Assembly: GCA_035707825.1 (NCBI GenBank)
Contig: DASSTR010000084.1
Span: 1 to 27,637, forward strand
Length of the DNA stretch: 27,637 bases
Direction of reading: 5' to 3'
From: VRUE01 sp035707825
GTDB lineage: Bacteria; Actinomycetota; Thermoleophilia; Solirubrobacterales; 70-9
Shown here: one piece after another, positions 1 to 7,074 of the stretch
Position numbering within the stretch: position 1 is the first letter of the stretch
Layout: every line of letters begins with the position of its first letter
Program-made: the position numbers and the translations under genes
Notes under the pieces: model-generated
What the model was told of the DNA's origin: nothing
Seen by the model: the letters and a program-made list of their open reading frames with translations, nothing else
Database searches by the model: none

Positions 1-2
1 CG

Positions 3-1292
3 GGCACCGGCGGCGATTGCCGCGCCCTCTTCAAGGCCGCGAAGCCGCCGCGCGGGCCGCGTCCCACAAACACCCTGCAGGCGATCCACGACATCGCACT
101 CAACCCGGCTGCCAACGCCGCCGCCATATTCGCGCTGCGCAAGGCGGGCGCCGCCTACAGGCCGCGACTGCATCGCGCGCCCAGCTCCTGGGTGCTCTCG
201 CTCAAGCACACGAATGCCCCCTATGACGGGCCCGGCCGCATGGCGTTCGACTCGAAGGGGAACATCTGGGTCACCAACAACTTCGAGCCGCCTGGCACCG
301 GACCGGGCTCCTTCGCGATCTCACTCGACCCGGCCGGCAACCCGCTCAATGGCATGGAAGGAGCGGTCAGTGGCGGCGGCATCCTCGGCAACTGGTGGGG
401 GATCGCGGTCGACCAGCGCGACCGCGTCTGGTTGAGCAACTTCACCGGCGACGACCCGAAGGAATTCGACGAACCCGGCTTCGAAGGCGGCCACACGGTG
501 TCCCTCTTCACCGCGGGGGGCAAGGCCGTGTTCCCACAGGGCATCACGGCCGGCGAGCTGAAGGGATCGCAGGGGATCGCCGTCAACAAACAAGGAGACG
601 TCTTCGTCGCCAACCACGAGGGCGAATCGGTGACGGTCTACCCCAAGGGCGAGCCCGCGAAGGCCAGAGTCGTCCGAGGCGGCGGCCTCTACAACTCCTT
701 TGCGATCGTCACCGACGCCGCCGGAAATGCCTGGGTCGACAACGGCTCGATCGATCCCAAGGCGGTTGGCAGCCTGACTAAGGTCACAAGGGACGGTCGC
801 GCGATCGGTCCTTTCGTGGTGCCCAAAATGCGCTCGCCCCAGGGGATGGCGATCGACTCCGGCGGCAACATCTGGGTGGCCAGCCTGGAGAACGACAACG
901 TGACCTGGATCGCCCCCGACGGGCACGTCAAGGCCCAGTTCAGGGTGCCGAGCATCGAGGGGGCATGGAGCGTCGCCATCGACGGCGACGACAACGTCTG
1001 GGTCGCGAGCTTCATCGGCGAGAAAGTCACCCAACTCTGCGGGCGGATCGTCGCCAACTGCCCTCCGGGGATGAAGACCGGCGATTCGATCTCTCCGCGG
1101 CTCCGCGGTTTCACCAACGGCGGGCTGCAGCACGTCACCGCGGTGCAGGTGGATCAGTCGGGCAACGTCTGGGTCGCCAACAATTGGGAAGACATCGAAC
1201 CGGTCGTCGGCGGCGACGGCCTGGTCGAGTTCATCGGCGCCGCGCCGCCGGTTGCGACGCCGCTGATCGGGCCGCCTCAGCCGTTGGGATAG
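3..1292 (+). CDS. NHL/SMP-30-like beta-propeller protein, 5'-truncated by the window edge
   Basis: The frame is open from base 3 to the TAG at 1290-1292, so about 429 residues of a longer protein are visible; the GTG at 192 is internal and is not the real start, because the upstream codons read as sensible protein. The protein repeats a blade motif of the type G-N-(I/V)-W-V-(A/T)-(N/S), for example NIWVTNN, NIWVASLEND, NVWVASF and NVWVANNWED, about every 40-55 residues, giving at least six blades. This is the pattern of NHL/SMP-30/Vgb-type propellers, often secreted or periplasmic, but the N-terminus that would show a signal peptide lies outside the window. No catalytic residues could be assigned, so the substrate is unknown. 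It converges on the phosphoesterase gene across a strong hairpin. Confidence 0.85.
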   Translation, partial: GTGGDCRALFKAAKPPRGPRPTNTLQAIHDIALNPAANAAAIFALRKAGAAYRPRLHRAPSSWVLSLKHTNAPYDGPGRMAFDSKGNIWVTNNFEPPGTGPGSFAISLDPAGNPLNGMEGAVSGGGILGNWWGIAVDQRDRVWLSNFTGDDPKEFDEPGFEGGHTVSLFTAGGKAVFPQGITAGELKGSQGIAVNKQGDVFVANHEGESVTVYPKGEPAKARVVRGGGLYNSFAIVTDAAGNAWVDNGSIDPKAVGSLTKVTRDGRAIGPFVVPKMRSPQGMAIDSGGNIWVASLENDNVTWIAPDGHVKAQFRVPSIEGAWSVAIDGDDNVWVASFIGEKVTQLCGRIVANCPPGMKTGDSISPRLRGFTNGGLQHVTAVQVDQSGNVWVANNWEDIEPVVGGDGLVEFIGAAPPVATPLIGPPQPLG

Positions 1293-1309
1293 CGCTGACC
1301 GGTTAGTGG

Positions 1310-1326
1310 CCCGCGGCGCCCGCGGG
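1310..1326. terminator. Bidirectional hairpin between convergent genes
   Basis: CCCGCGG-CGC-CCGCGGG forms a perfect 7-bp stem with a 3-base loop, 18 bases after the propeller gene and 7 bases after the phosphoesterase gene on the other strand. There is no T-tract, which is common for terminators in high-GC Actinomycetota. Function is inferred from position and structure. Confidence 0.6.
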
Positions 1327-1332
1327 GTCGTG

Positions 1333-2085
1333 TCAGCCTCGTAGGAGGTCGTCGAGCGTCTTGCCGGTGAGCACCGAGCTCGGCTGCTCGGCGACGACGT
1401 CGGTGCCGGGCTGCGCCTCGTCGTCGCGGCGCTTGATCAGCAGCCACTGGGGCTTGGGGCCCGGGCGGGTGCGCTGCAGGGCGAAGCCGCCGCGCAGCTT
1501 TTTGCCATGCAGGACGAAGACCGCGTGGCCGCGCTCGAGCGCCTCCGGCCAGGGGACCCGGCCGCCCTGCTCGTAGTCGCCGCGGTCCCAGACGATCACC
1601 CCGCCTCCGTCGGTGGGCCCCTCGAAGTCGTTGTGGGAGAGGGAGTGATCCTCGACCTCGATGGCGAAGCGCTTCACGGCCGGGTCCATCGAGGGGCCTT
1701 TCGGCACCGCCCATGAGCGCATCACGCCGCCGACCTCGAGCCGCAGGTCGAAGTGTCGCGCTGTGGCGGCGTGCTCCTGGATGACGAAGACGCCGGCGCT
1801 GATACCCCGGATCGCGAACTGCTCATGGCCCTCGACCTTGGCCGGCTCGGCCTCCATGGGGCCGGCCTCTCCGGGGGCCTCGCCGAGGAATCGCACCAGC
1901 TTCTCGACGGCGGCCCGCGGGCCCTCCGCATGGACCCGGACGGCGTCCTCGTCTTCGCGCACCCACCCCAGGACGCCGAGCCGGTGCGCCTCACGCACCA
2001 CGGCCTTTGGGAGCTCCTCGTCGCCCGCCTTCAACGGCAGCACCGCTCGTACCGCGACGGCCCCTGACTGTTTGCCCTCAGCCAC
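1333..2085 (-). CDS. LigD-type 3'-phosphoesterase with acylphosphatase-like N-terminal domain
   Basis: 250 residues starting at GTG, which directly follows an in-frame TAG, so no longer form is possible. Residues about 93-230 match the phosphoesterase (PE) domain of DNA ligase D: H105, H111, D113 and R115 form the HxxxxxHxDxR metal/phosphate motif, and D146-H147 continue it. The tyrosine usual in the DHPLxY segment is histidine here (H151). In the LigD family this domain trims 3'-phosphates and ribonucleotides at breaks during non-homologous end joining. Residues about 10-95 look like an acylphosphatase fold (LGVLGWVRED, then AEGPRAAVEKLVRFL), but the catalytic GVGFR loop is absent, so this part is probably non-enzymatic. 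No ligase or polymerase domain is attached and no ku gene is nearby. The PE assignment is firm; the N-terminal assignment is moderately so. Confidence 0.9.
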   Translation of the reverse strand: MAEGKQSGAVAVRAVLPLKAGDEELPKAVVREAHRLGVLGWVREDEDAVRVHAEGPRAAVEKLVRFLGEAPGEAGPMEAEPAKVEGHEQFAIRGISAGVFVIQEHAATARHFDLRLEVGGVMRSWAVPKGPSMDPAVKRFAIEVEDHSLSHNDFEGPTDGGGVIVWDRGDYEQGGRVPWPEALERGHAVFVLHGKKLRGGFALQRTRPGPKPQWLLIKRRDDEAQPGTDVVAEQPSSVLTGKTLDDLLRG

Positions 2086-2132
2086 CTAGCGTCGCCCTCG
2101 AGTTCGCCGCGCCACCAAGCATCGTCCTCACG

Positions 2133-3392
2133 TTAGCCGCGCTGGCCGGCGCGGGCTTCGAGTAGCTCCCGTTCTCGGGCGTTGCCGGTCATCTCGGCGG
2201 CGCGGGCAAACTCCGCCGAGGCCTCTTCGTCGCGGCCGAGCCGCTCGAGCAGCTCGCCGCGAGCCGCCGGCAGCAGGTGGTAGCCGCCCAGTGCCGGCTC
2301 GGCGCCCAACCCGTCGAGCAACTCGAGGCCGGCGGCGGGGCCGAAGGCCATCCCCACCGCGACCGCCCGGTTCAGCCGCACCACGGGGGAGCCGGTGATC
2401 GCGTCGAGGGCGTCATAGAGGGCGACGATTCGCTCCCAGTCCGTTTGCTCGGCGCTGCGCGCCCGGCCGTGGCAGGCCGCGATCGCCGCCTGCAGCGCAT
2501 AGGGGCCGAGCGGACGGCCGAGCGCTTCGGCCCGGTCCAGCTCGTTGAGGCCGCGGCCGACGAGGACGAAGTCCCAGCGCGAGCGGTCCTGCTCCAGCAG
2601 CGGGATTGCCTGGCCGCCGGCGCCGGTTCGCGCCGGGAAGCGCGACGCCTGCAGCTCCATCAGCGCCACCAGTCCCAGCGCCTCGGGCTCGCGGGGCATC
2701 AGCCCGGCGAGGATGCGGCCAAGCCGCATCGCCTCCTCGCAGAGATCGGCGCGGATCCAGTCCTCGCCGCTGCTGGCGGCGTAGCCCTCGTTGAAGATCG
2801 CGTAGATCACCTCCAGCACCGAGGCGAGCCGCTGCTCGCGCTCGGCGGCGCCCGGCACCTCGATCGGGACCCGCGCCTCGGCCAGGCTGCGCTTGGCGCG
2901 GACTATCCGCTGCGCCACCGTCGACTCCTTGACCAGGAAGGCGCGGGCGATCTCCGCTGTGCTCAGCGATCCGACCAAGCGCAGCGTCAGAGCCACCCGG
3001 GCCTCGGTTGCCAGCACCGGATGGCAGGCGGTGAAGATCAGGCTGAGCAGGTCGTCTTCGATCTCGTCGTCGGCCGCGGCGGCCGGGTCGCGCTCGGCGA
3101 ACTGCGCCCGCAACTCGACTTCCCGTCCCAGCTCCTCCTCCTTGCGCGCCGCCATCGTGCGGTGGCGCAGGCGGTCGATCGCCCGGTTCTTTGCCGTTGC
3201 CATCAGCCAGGCGCCGGGGTTGTCGGGGACGCCCGTCCCGGGCCACTGCTCGAGCGCCGCGACGAGGGCGTCCTGGGCCAGGTCCTCGGCGACCCCGATG
3301 TCGCCGACCATGCGCGCCAGCGCGGCGATCAGCCGCGCTGACTCGATCCTCCAGACCGCGTCGATCGCGCGGCGGGCGTCCTGCTCGCTCAT
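2133..3392 (-). CDS. ECF42-type RNA polymerase sigma factor with TPR-like C-terminal extension
   Basis: 419 residues from ATG to TAA. Region 2 is at about residues 10-80 (AEDLAQDALVAALEQW, GAWLMATAKNRAIDRLRH), region 4 at about 115-170 (LRLVGSLSTAEIARAFLV, then TVAQRIVRAK), followed by a long helical extension to the end with the family-typical GPYALQAAIAACHGRA and SPVVRLNRAVAVG segments. Such an extension, and a DGPF/YCII gene next door, define the ECF42 group, which has no dedicated anti-sigma factor and is thought to be controlled through its C-terminal region. The DGPF gene lies 29 bases upstream on the same strand, so the two are probably co-transcribed. A longer frame running to 3893 exists, but its first 167 codons overlap the DGPF gene in a different frame and are not coding. 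Confidence 0.93.
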   Translation of the reverse strand: MSEQDARRAIDAVWRIESARLIAALARMVGDIGVAEDLAQDALVAALEQWPGTGVPDNPGAWLMATAKNRAIDRLRHRTMAARKEEELGREVELRAQFAERDPAAAADDEIEDDLLSLIFTACHPVLATEARVALTLRLVGSLSTAEIARAFLVKESTVAQRIVRAKRSLAEARVPIEVPGAAEREQRLASVLEVIYAIFNEGYAASSGEDWIRADLCEEAMRLGRILAGLMPREPEALGLVALMELQASRFPARTGAGGQAIPLLEQDRSRWDFVLVGRGLNELDRAEALGRPLGPYALQAAIAACHGRARSAEQTDWERIVALYDALDAITGSPVVRLNRAVAVGMAFGPAAGLELLDGLGAEPALGGYHLLPAARGELLERLGRDEEASAEFARAAEMTGNARERELLEARAGQRG

Positions 3393-3421
3393 CGTCTCGC
3401 CCGCCGCGCCGTTTCCGCGGC

Positions 3422-3850
3422 CTACTGGTTCTGCTCCGCCTGGGTCCGGGTCCGCTCCTCCTGCTCGCGCAGCTCGGGGGTGAGCTCGTCGCCGAAGTCG
3501 TCGGCCTCGAAGACCTGGCGGATTTCGATCTCGCCCGGTTCGTGGTGGGGGTTGGGGCAGCGTTTCATCCACTCCACCGCCTCCTCGAAGGAGCTCACCT
3601 GCAACAGCCAGTAGCCGGCGATCAGCTCCTTGGTCTCGGCGAAGGGGCCGTCGATAACCGTCCGCTCGCCGTCGCCGCCGAAGCTGACCCGGGCGCCCTT
3701 GGAGCTCGCCTGCAGCCCCTCGCCGGCCAGCATCACGCCGGCCTTGACCATTTCTTCGTTGAAGTTGCCCATCTCGGTGAGCAGCTCCTCGCTCGGCATC
3801 ACGCCCGCCTCGGAGTCCTTGCTTGCCTTGACGATCGCCATCACTCTCAT
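3422..3850 (-). CDS. DGPF/YCII-domain protein, ECF42 partner
   Basis: 142 residues starting at ATG, preceded by AAAGGA six bases upstream. The YCII fold (a dimeric ferredoxin-like alpha/beta barrel half) is shown by MRVMAIVKAS at the N-terminus, the signature VIDGPFAETKELIAGYW (D67-G68-P69-F70), and SSFEEAVEWMKRCP. DGPF proteins are the conserved companions and usual regulatory targets of ECF42 sigma factors; their biochemical role is unknown, although YCII relatives include dehalogenase-like and stress proteins. The last 25 or so residues are charged and probably disordered. The candidate ECF42 promoter at 3917-3943 would drive this gene and the sigma gene together. Confidence 0.92.
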   Translation of the reverse strand: MRVMAIVKASKDSEAGVMPSEELLTEMGNFNEEMVKAGVMLAGEGLQASSKGARVSFGGDGERTVIDGPFAETKELIAGYWLLQVSSFEEAVEWMKRCPNPHHEPGEIEIRQVFEADDFGDELTPELREQEERTRTQAEQNQ

Positions 3851-3916
3851 TGCTGGTCCTTTCGGTCGTGTCCGCAGAAGCCCGAATGCCCAATGCTCCC
3901 GCCTTTTACCGACTAC

Positions 3917-3943
3917 GACGAACGAGGCTCGCCGAAATCGACA
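3917..3943 (-). promoter_or_regulatory. Candidate ECF42-dependent promoter (TGTCGA-N17-CGTC)
   Basis: On the minus strand TGTCGA (3943-3938) is followed, after exactly 17 bases, by CGTC (3920-3917), about 67 bases before the DGPF start codon. As I recall, TGTCGA at -35 and CGTC or CGAC at -10 is the motif reported for ECF42 promoters. The match and position suggest self-activation of the DGPF-sigma operon. The recognition itself is inferred. Confidence 0.65.
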
Positions 3944-3970
3944 GGGCGGCGGAAATTTCTTTCGGCGCGG

Positions 3971-3992
3971 CTAGATGATTGATTCCATCTAG
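3971..3992. promoter_or_regulatory. Inverted repeat overlapping a -10 box, candidate operator
   Basis: CTAGATG (3971-3977) and CATCTAG (3986-3992) are perfect inverted repeats separated by 8 bases. The right arm overlaps TAGGGT (3990-3995), a TANNNT -10 box for the oxidoreductase/hydrolase pair. A repressor bound here would block the promoter. The binding protein is unknown. Confidence 0.45.
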
Positions 3993-3995
3993 GGT
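3990..3995 (+). promoter_or_regulatory. Candidate -10 box TAGGGT for the oxidoreductase-hydrolase operon
   Basis: TAGGGT has the same form as the leaderless -10 boxes elsewhere in the window. It would place the transcript start near base 4002, giving a leader of about 35 bases before the ATG at 4036, or a near-leaderless start at the in-frame TTG at 4012. Confidence 0.45.
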
Positions 3996-4035
3996 TCTCA
4001 CTTGCCGCCGTTTGACGGCTACCCGGCGGCTCGCG

Positions 4036-4545
4036 ATGCCAGCTCAACTCAAGTACGTCGACCCCACCCGTCCGATCGGCTGGTTCACCCGCGCCTATGC
4101 CTGGTTCTCGGCCACGCGTCTTGGCCGCTTCATCTCATCCAAGATCGTCTGGAAGCTCGACCCCCACCTGATGCGCGCGACCCGCGGTCGCGTCGGTATG
4201 GGCTTCGTCCTGCCCACCGCGTTGCTCGAAACGCGTGGCGCGAGGAGCGGTGTCCAGCGGCGCAACGCGGTGATCTACTTCCACGACGGGAAGAAGGTGA
4301 CGATCGTCGCCTCGCTGGCGGGGGCGCCGAGGAACCCCGCCTGGTTCCACAACCTGCGCGCCGAACCGGACGTCGTCTTCGGCGGGGCGCCGATGCGCGC
4401 GACTGTGGTCGAGGACGAGGCGGAGCGCCAGCGGCTCTGGGGCTTTGCCGACCGGGTTTTTCCTCCCTATGCGGTATACCGCCGCGAAGCGGGCGCCGCG
4501 GGGCGCACGATCCCGATCGTCCAACTCGGCGAGCGCCCGGCTTGA
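4036..4545 (+). CDS. Deazaflavin (F420)-dependent nitroreductase family protein (DUF385)
   Basis: 169 residues from the ATG at 4036. The family pattern is visible: LLETRGARSGVQRRNAVIYF (the TxGRKSG-like segment that binds the cofactor phosphate), VTIVASLAGAPRNPAWFHNL, and RAEPDVVF. This is the Ddn/FDR split-barrel superfamily, whose members use reduced F420 to reduce quinones, enones or nitro compounds, often at the membrane. The N-terminal LKYVDP...IGWFTRAYAWF region fits a membrane-associating amphipathic helix. In-frame TTG codons at 3979 and 4012 are possible starts, but the ATG gives the length usual for the family. The stop overlaps the TTG start of the downstream hydrolase (TTGA), so the two are translationally coupled. 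Confidence 0.88.
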   Translation: MPAQLKYVDPTRPIGWFTRAYAWFSATRLGRFISSKIVWKLDPHLMRATRGRVGMGFVLPTALLETRGARSGVQRRNAVIYFHDGKKVTIVASLAGAPRNPAWFHNLRAEPDVVFGGAPMRATVVEDEAERQRLWGFADRVFPPYAVYRREAGAAGRTIPIVQLGERPA

Positions 4546-5441
4546 GCCTGCAGAACGAGCTGATCGTGCGGGTGGGGCTGCCGCTGTATGGGCTGAAACG
4601 CACCCTCTCATCGGCCGAGCGCACCCGCCGCCGCATCGCCGCCCAGGCGATCCGGCCGCCGCGCTTCTCACCGCCGCGCATCCTCGGCCTCCATGCCGAC
4701 GTGTCGGGCGGCCACCGCAATGGCTGGCCGCTGTACAGCCTGGCGCCGCGAAACGGTGCGGCGCCCGTGCGGCACGTCCTCTACTTCCACGGCGGCGCCT
4801 ACGTCAACGAGATCGTCTTCGCCCACTGGTGGATGCTCGGCCTGCTGGTCAGGTCGGCACCCTGCCGGGTGGCCGTCCCGATCTATCCGCTGGCGGCGGC
4901 GATCGGCCCCGCGCAGACCGTCGCCACGGCAAGCGAGATCGCCCAAAGCCTGATCGGGGAAGTCGGCGCCGAGGGGCTCGTGCTGATGGGTGACTCGGCC
5001 GGCGGCGGGATGGCGCTCGCCGTCGCCCAGGCGCTGCGCGACAGCGGCCTCGAGCCGGCCCGCGTGATCCTGATCTCGCCCTGGCTCGACCTTGCCGTCG
5101 ACCTGCCCGAGCAGCAGTCGATCGGGCCTCGCGACGCGATGCTGGGCATACCCGGCCTGCAGGAGGCGGGGAGGACCTACGCCGGAGGCCTCCCTCTGGA
5201 CGATCCGCGGCCCAGCCCGATCCACGGTGAGATGAGCGGACTGCCGCCGATCACCTCGTTCACCGGCACCGAGGATGTCCTCAACCCCGACAGCCACCGC
5301 CTGCAGGCGGCCTGCCGGGCCGCGGGCACCGAGTTCGAGCTGATCGAGGCGGACGGCATGCCGCACGTCTACCCCTTGCTGCCGACGCCGGAGGGGCGCG
5401 CCGCGCGCCGCCAGATCATCGAGCGGCTGCGCTCCGCCTAG
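4542..5441 (+). CDS. Alpha/beta hydrolase, hormone-sensitive-lipase (acetyl esterase) type
   Basis: 299 residues if started at the TTG at 4542, which overlaps the preceding stop codon; GTG at 4566 is the alternative. Upstream codons in this frame overlap the oxidoreductase gene and are not real. The oxyanion-hole motif YFHGGAY (H83-G84-G85), nucleophile elbow GDSAGGG (S152), acid D245 in GTEDVLNPD and H275 in DGMPHVYPLL form a complete HSL-family triad. These enzymes cleave carboxyl esters of small or medium acyl chains. Coupling to an F420-type oxidoreductase suggests both act on one hydrophobic substrate, for example a lipid or a xenobiotic, but this is inference. The gene converges on zwf with a 26-base gap. 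Confidence 0.9.
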   Translation: MSLQNELIVRVGLPLYGLKRTLSSAERTRRRIAAQAIRPPRFSPPRILGLHADVSGGHRNGWPLYSLAPRNGAAPVRHVLYFHGGAYVNEIVFAHWWMLGLLVRSAPCRVAVPIYPLAAAIGPAQTVATASEIAQSLIGEVGAEGLVLMGDSAGGGMALAVAQALRDSGLEPARVILISPWLDLAVDLPEQQSIGPRDAMLGIPGLQEAGRTYAGGLPLDDPRPSPIHGEMSGLPPITSFTGTEDVLNPDSHRLQAACRAAGTEFELIEADGMPHVYPLLPTPEGRAARRQIIERLRSA

Positions 5442-5467
5442 GGGCCGAGTTCGCTGATGGGCGGCGT

Positions 5468-6961
5468 TCAGGCGTGGCCGCTCGGCAGGTGCCAGCGGCG
5501 CGGGTCGATCAGGGCCGCCGCGCCCGGTGGGCCCCAGGACCCCGGCTCATAGGCTTCGAGCGGGGGCGGGTCACGCAGCAGCGGCTCCGAGACTTCCCAG
5601 AGGCGCTCGATCGCATCCGAGGTCGAGAAGAAGGTGCGGTGGCCGACCATGACGTCGTGGATCAGCCGCTCGTAGGCGTCCAGGGCCTGCTCGGGACCGC
5701 CGAAGCCATTCTCGTAGCTGAAGCGCATATGCGCCTGCCCCAGCCGCATGGACGGTCCCGGCACCTTGGCCAGGAAGCTGGCCGAGATGCTGCCGGAGCG
5801 GCCGAGCTCGAAGGTGAGGTGATCGCAGCCGAAGGACTCGGCGAAGTGGCCGCAGTCGAGCGGGAACATCCGCCGCGGCGGCTCGCGGAAGGCGACGGTG
5901 AGCAGGTGGCGCGTCTCGGCGAGGCGCTTGCCTGAGCGCAGGAAGAAGGGCACGCCCGCCCAGCGCCAGTTGTCGACGAAGGTGCGCAGCGCGACGAAGG
6001 TCTCGGTGTCGGAGTCGGGCGCCACGCCCTCCTCGTCGCGGTAGCCGTCGTACTGGCCGCGGACGACATCGCCCGGGTTGAGCGGCAGCATCGAGTCGAA
6101 GACCTTCTGGCGCTCCACCGACAGAGACTTGGAGCTCAGCGCGGTGGGCGGCTCCATCGCGACGAAGCCGAGGATCTGGAAGAGATGGGTGACGACCATG
6201 TCGCGGAAGGCGCCGGTCTGCTCGTAGAAGCTCGCCCGCATGCCGATCGAGAGGGTCTCGGGAATGTCGATCTGCACGTGGTCGATGTGGGCGCGATTCC
6301 AGATCGGCTCGAACATGCCGTTCGCGAACCGCACGGCGAGCAGGCTCTGCACCGCCTCTCTGCCGAGGTAGTGGTCGATGCGGAAGATCTGCTCCTCGTC
6401 GAAGACGGAATGCAGGCGCATGTCCAGCTCCCTGGCCGAGACGAGATCGGTGCCGAACGGCTTCTCGAGAATGATTCGCGAGCGGGCGTCCAAGCCCAGG
6501 GCGCCCAGCCCTTCGATCACTTCAGCATGGGCGCTGGGTGGCAGGGACAGGTAGTGGAGCAGCCGCGGGTCTCCGCCGAGCTCCTCCTTAGCGCGCGCCG
6601 CCGCCTCACCCAGAGGCTCGATGCCGTCGCCAATGGACGCGAACCTGAGCGAGGCGGCAAACCGACCCCATGCGTCCTCTGCCACCGGGCCGTGGCCCGA
6701 CTCGTTGACGGCCTCACGCGCCAGGGCGACGAACTCGCCGTCTTCCATCTCCCTGCGCGAGACGCCGATGACGATGAAGCGCTCGGGCATCAGGCCCGCC
6801 TCGGCGAGGTGGAACATGCCGGGCAGGAGCTTTCGCTTCGCCAGGTCGCCGGTGGCGCCGAAGAGCACGATCACGTGGTCGTGGGGGACGGTCGGCGCCG
6901 GGGAGGGGGCCGGCGCTTCCGCCGGTTCGACTCTCGGATCCTCTGTGGTGACGCTGCTCAT
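5468..6961 (-). CDS. zwf: Glucose-6-phosphate 1-dehydrogenase
   Basis: 497 residues from ATG to TGA, the usual length. It oxidises glucose 6-phosphate to 6-phosphogluconolactone with NADP+ (or F420 or NAD+ in relatives), the first step of the oxidative pentose phosphate pathway in the cytoplasm. The Rossmann motif GATGDLAKRKL begins at residue 35, EKPFG is at 166-170, and the active-site signature RIDHYLGRE at 194-202 contains the catalytic H197. About 27 residues rich in Pro and Ala precede the first strand and look disordered. It stands alone, without pgl, gnd or opcA nearby, and is divergent from the Nudix gene. TAGAGA lies 7 bases before the start codon, similar to but not identical with the leaderless boxes; GAGAG could also act as a ribosome site. 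Confidence 0.97.
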   Translation of the reverse strand: MSSVTTEDPRVEPAEAPAPSPAPTVPHDHVIVLFGATGDLAKRKLLPGMFHLAEAGLMPERFIVIGVSRREMEDGEFVALAREAVNESGHGPVAEDAWGRFAASLRFASIGDGIEPLGEAAARAKEELGGDPRLLHYLSLPPSAHAEVIEGLGALGLDARSRIILEKPFGTDLVSARELDMRLHSVFDEEQIFRIDHYLGREAVQSLLAVRFANGMFEPIWNRAHIDHVQIDIPETLSIGMRASFYEQTGAFRDMVVTHLFQILGFVAMEPPTALSSKSLSVERQKVFDSMLPLNPGDVVRGQYDGYRDEEGVAPDSDTETFVALRTFVDNWRWAGVPFFLRSGKRLAETRHLLTVAFREPPRRMFPLDCGHFAESFGCDHLTFELGRSGSISASFLAKVPGPSMRLGQAHMRFSYENGFGGPEQALDAYERLIHDVMVGHRTFFSTSDAIERLWEVSEPLLRDPPPLEAYEPGSWGPPGAAALIDPRRWHLPSGHA

Positions 6962-7001
6962 TCCGCTCTCTCTACCCGATTCTGAACTCTCGGGGCCCTC
7001 G

Positions 7002-7059
7002 CGCGGTCGCCTCCCGGCCCTTCACGCGTCCCCTACCGCCGCCGCGGTCGCCTCCCGGC
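7002..7059. repeat. 17-bp perfect direct repeat in the zwf/Nudix intergenic region
   Basis: CGCGGTCGCCTCCCGGC occurs at 7002-7018 and again at 7043-7059, 41 bases apart (about four helical turns). The right copy ends one base before the Nudix -10 box at 7061. This could be a pair of regulator sites or a small local duplication. Confidence 0.6.
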
Positions 7060-7060
7060 G

Positions 7061-7066
7061 TACGCT
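7061..7066 (+). promoter_or_regulatory. Leaderless -10 box TACGCT for the Nudix gene
   Basis: TACGCT ends 8 bases before the ATG at 7075, so the transcript would begin at or within a base or two of the start codon. No ribosome binding site is present. Confidence 0.65.
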
Positions 7067-7074
7067 TCCGCGCG

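Noticed and set aside
3393..3893. N-terminal 167 codons of a 586-residue frame running into the sigma factor gene
   Set aside because: They overlap the DGPF gene on the same strand in another frame and are low-complexity Arg/Gly-rich; the sigma factor's conserved start is ATG 3392.
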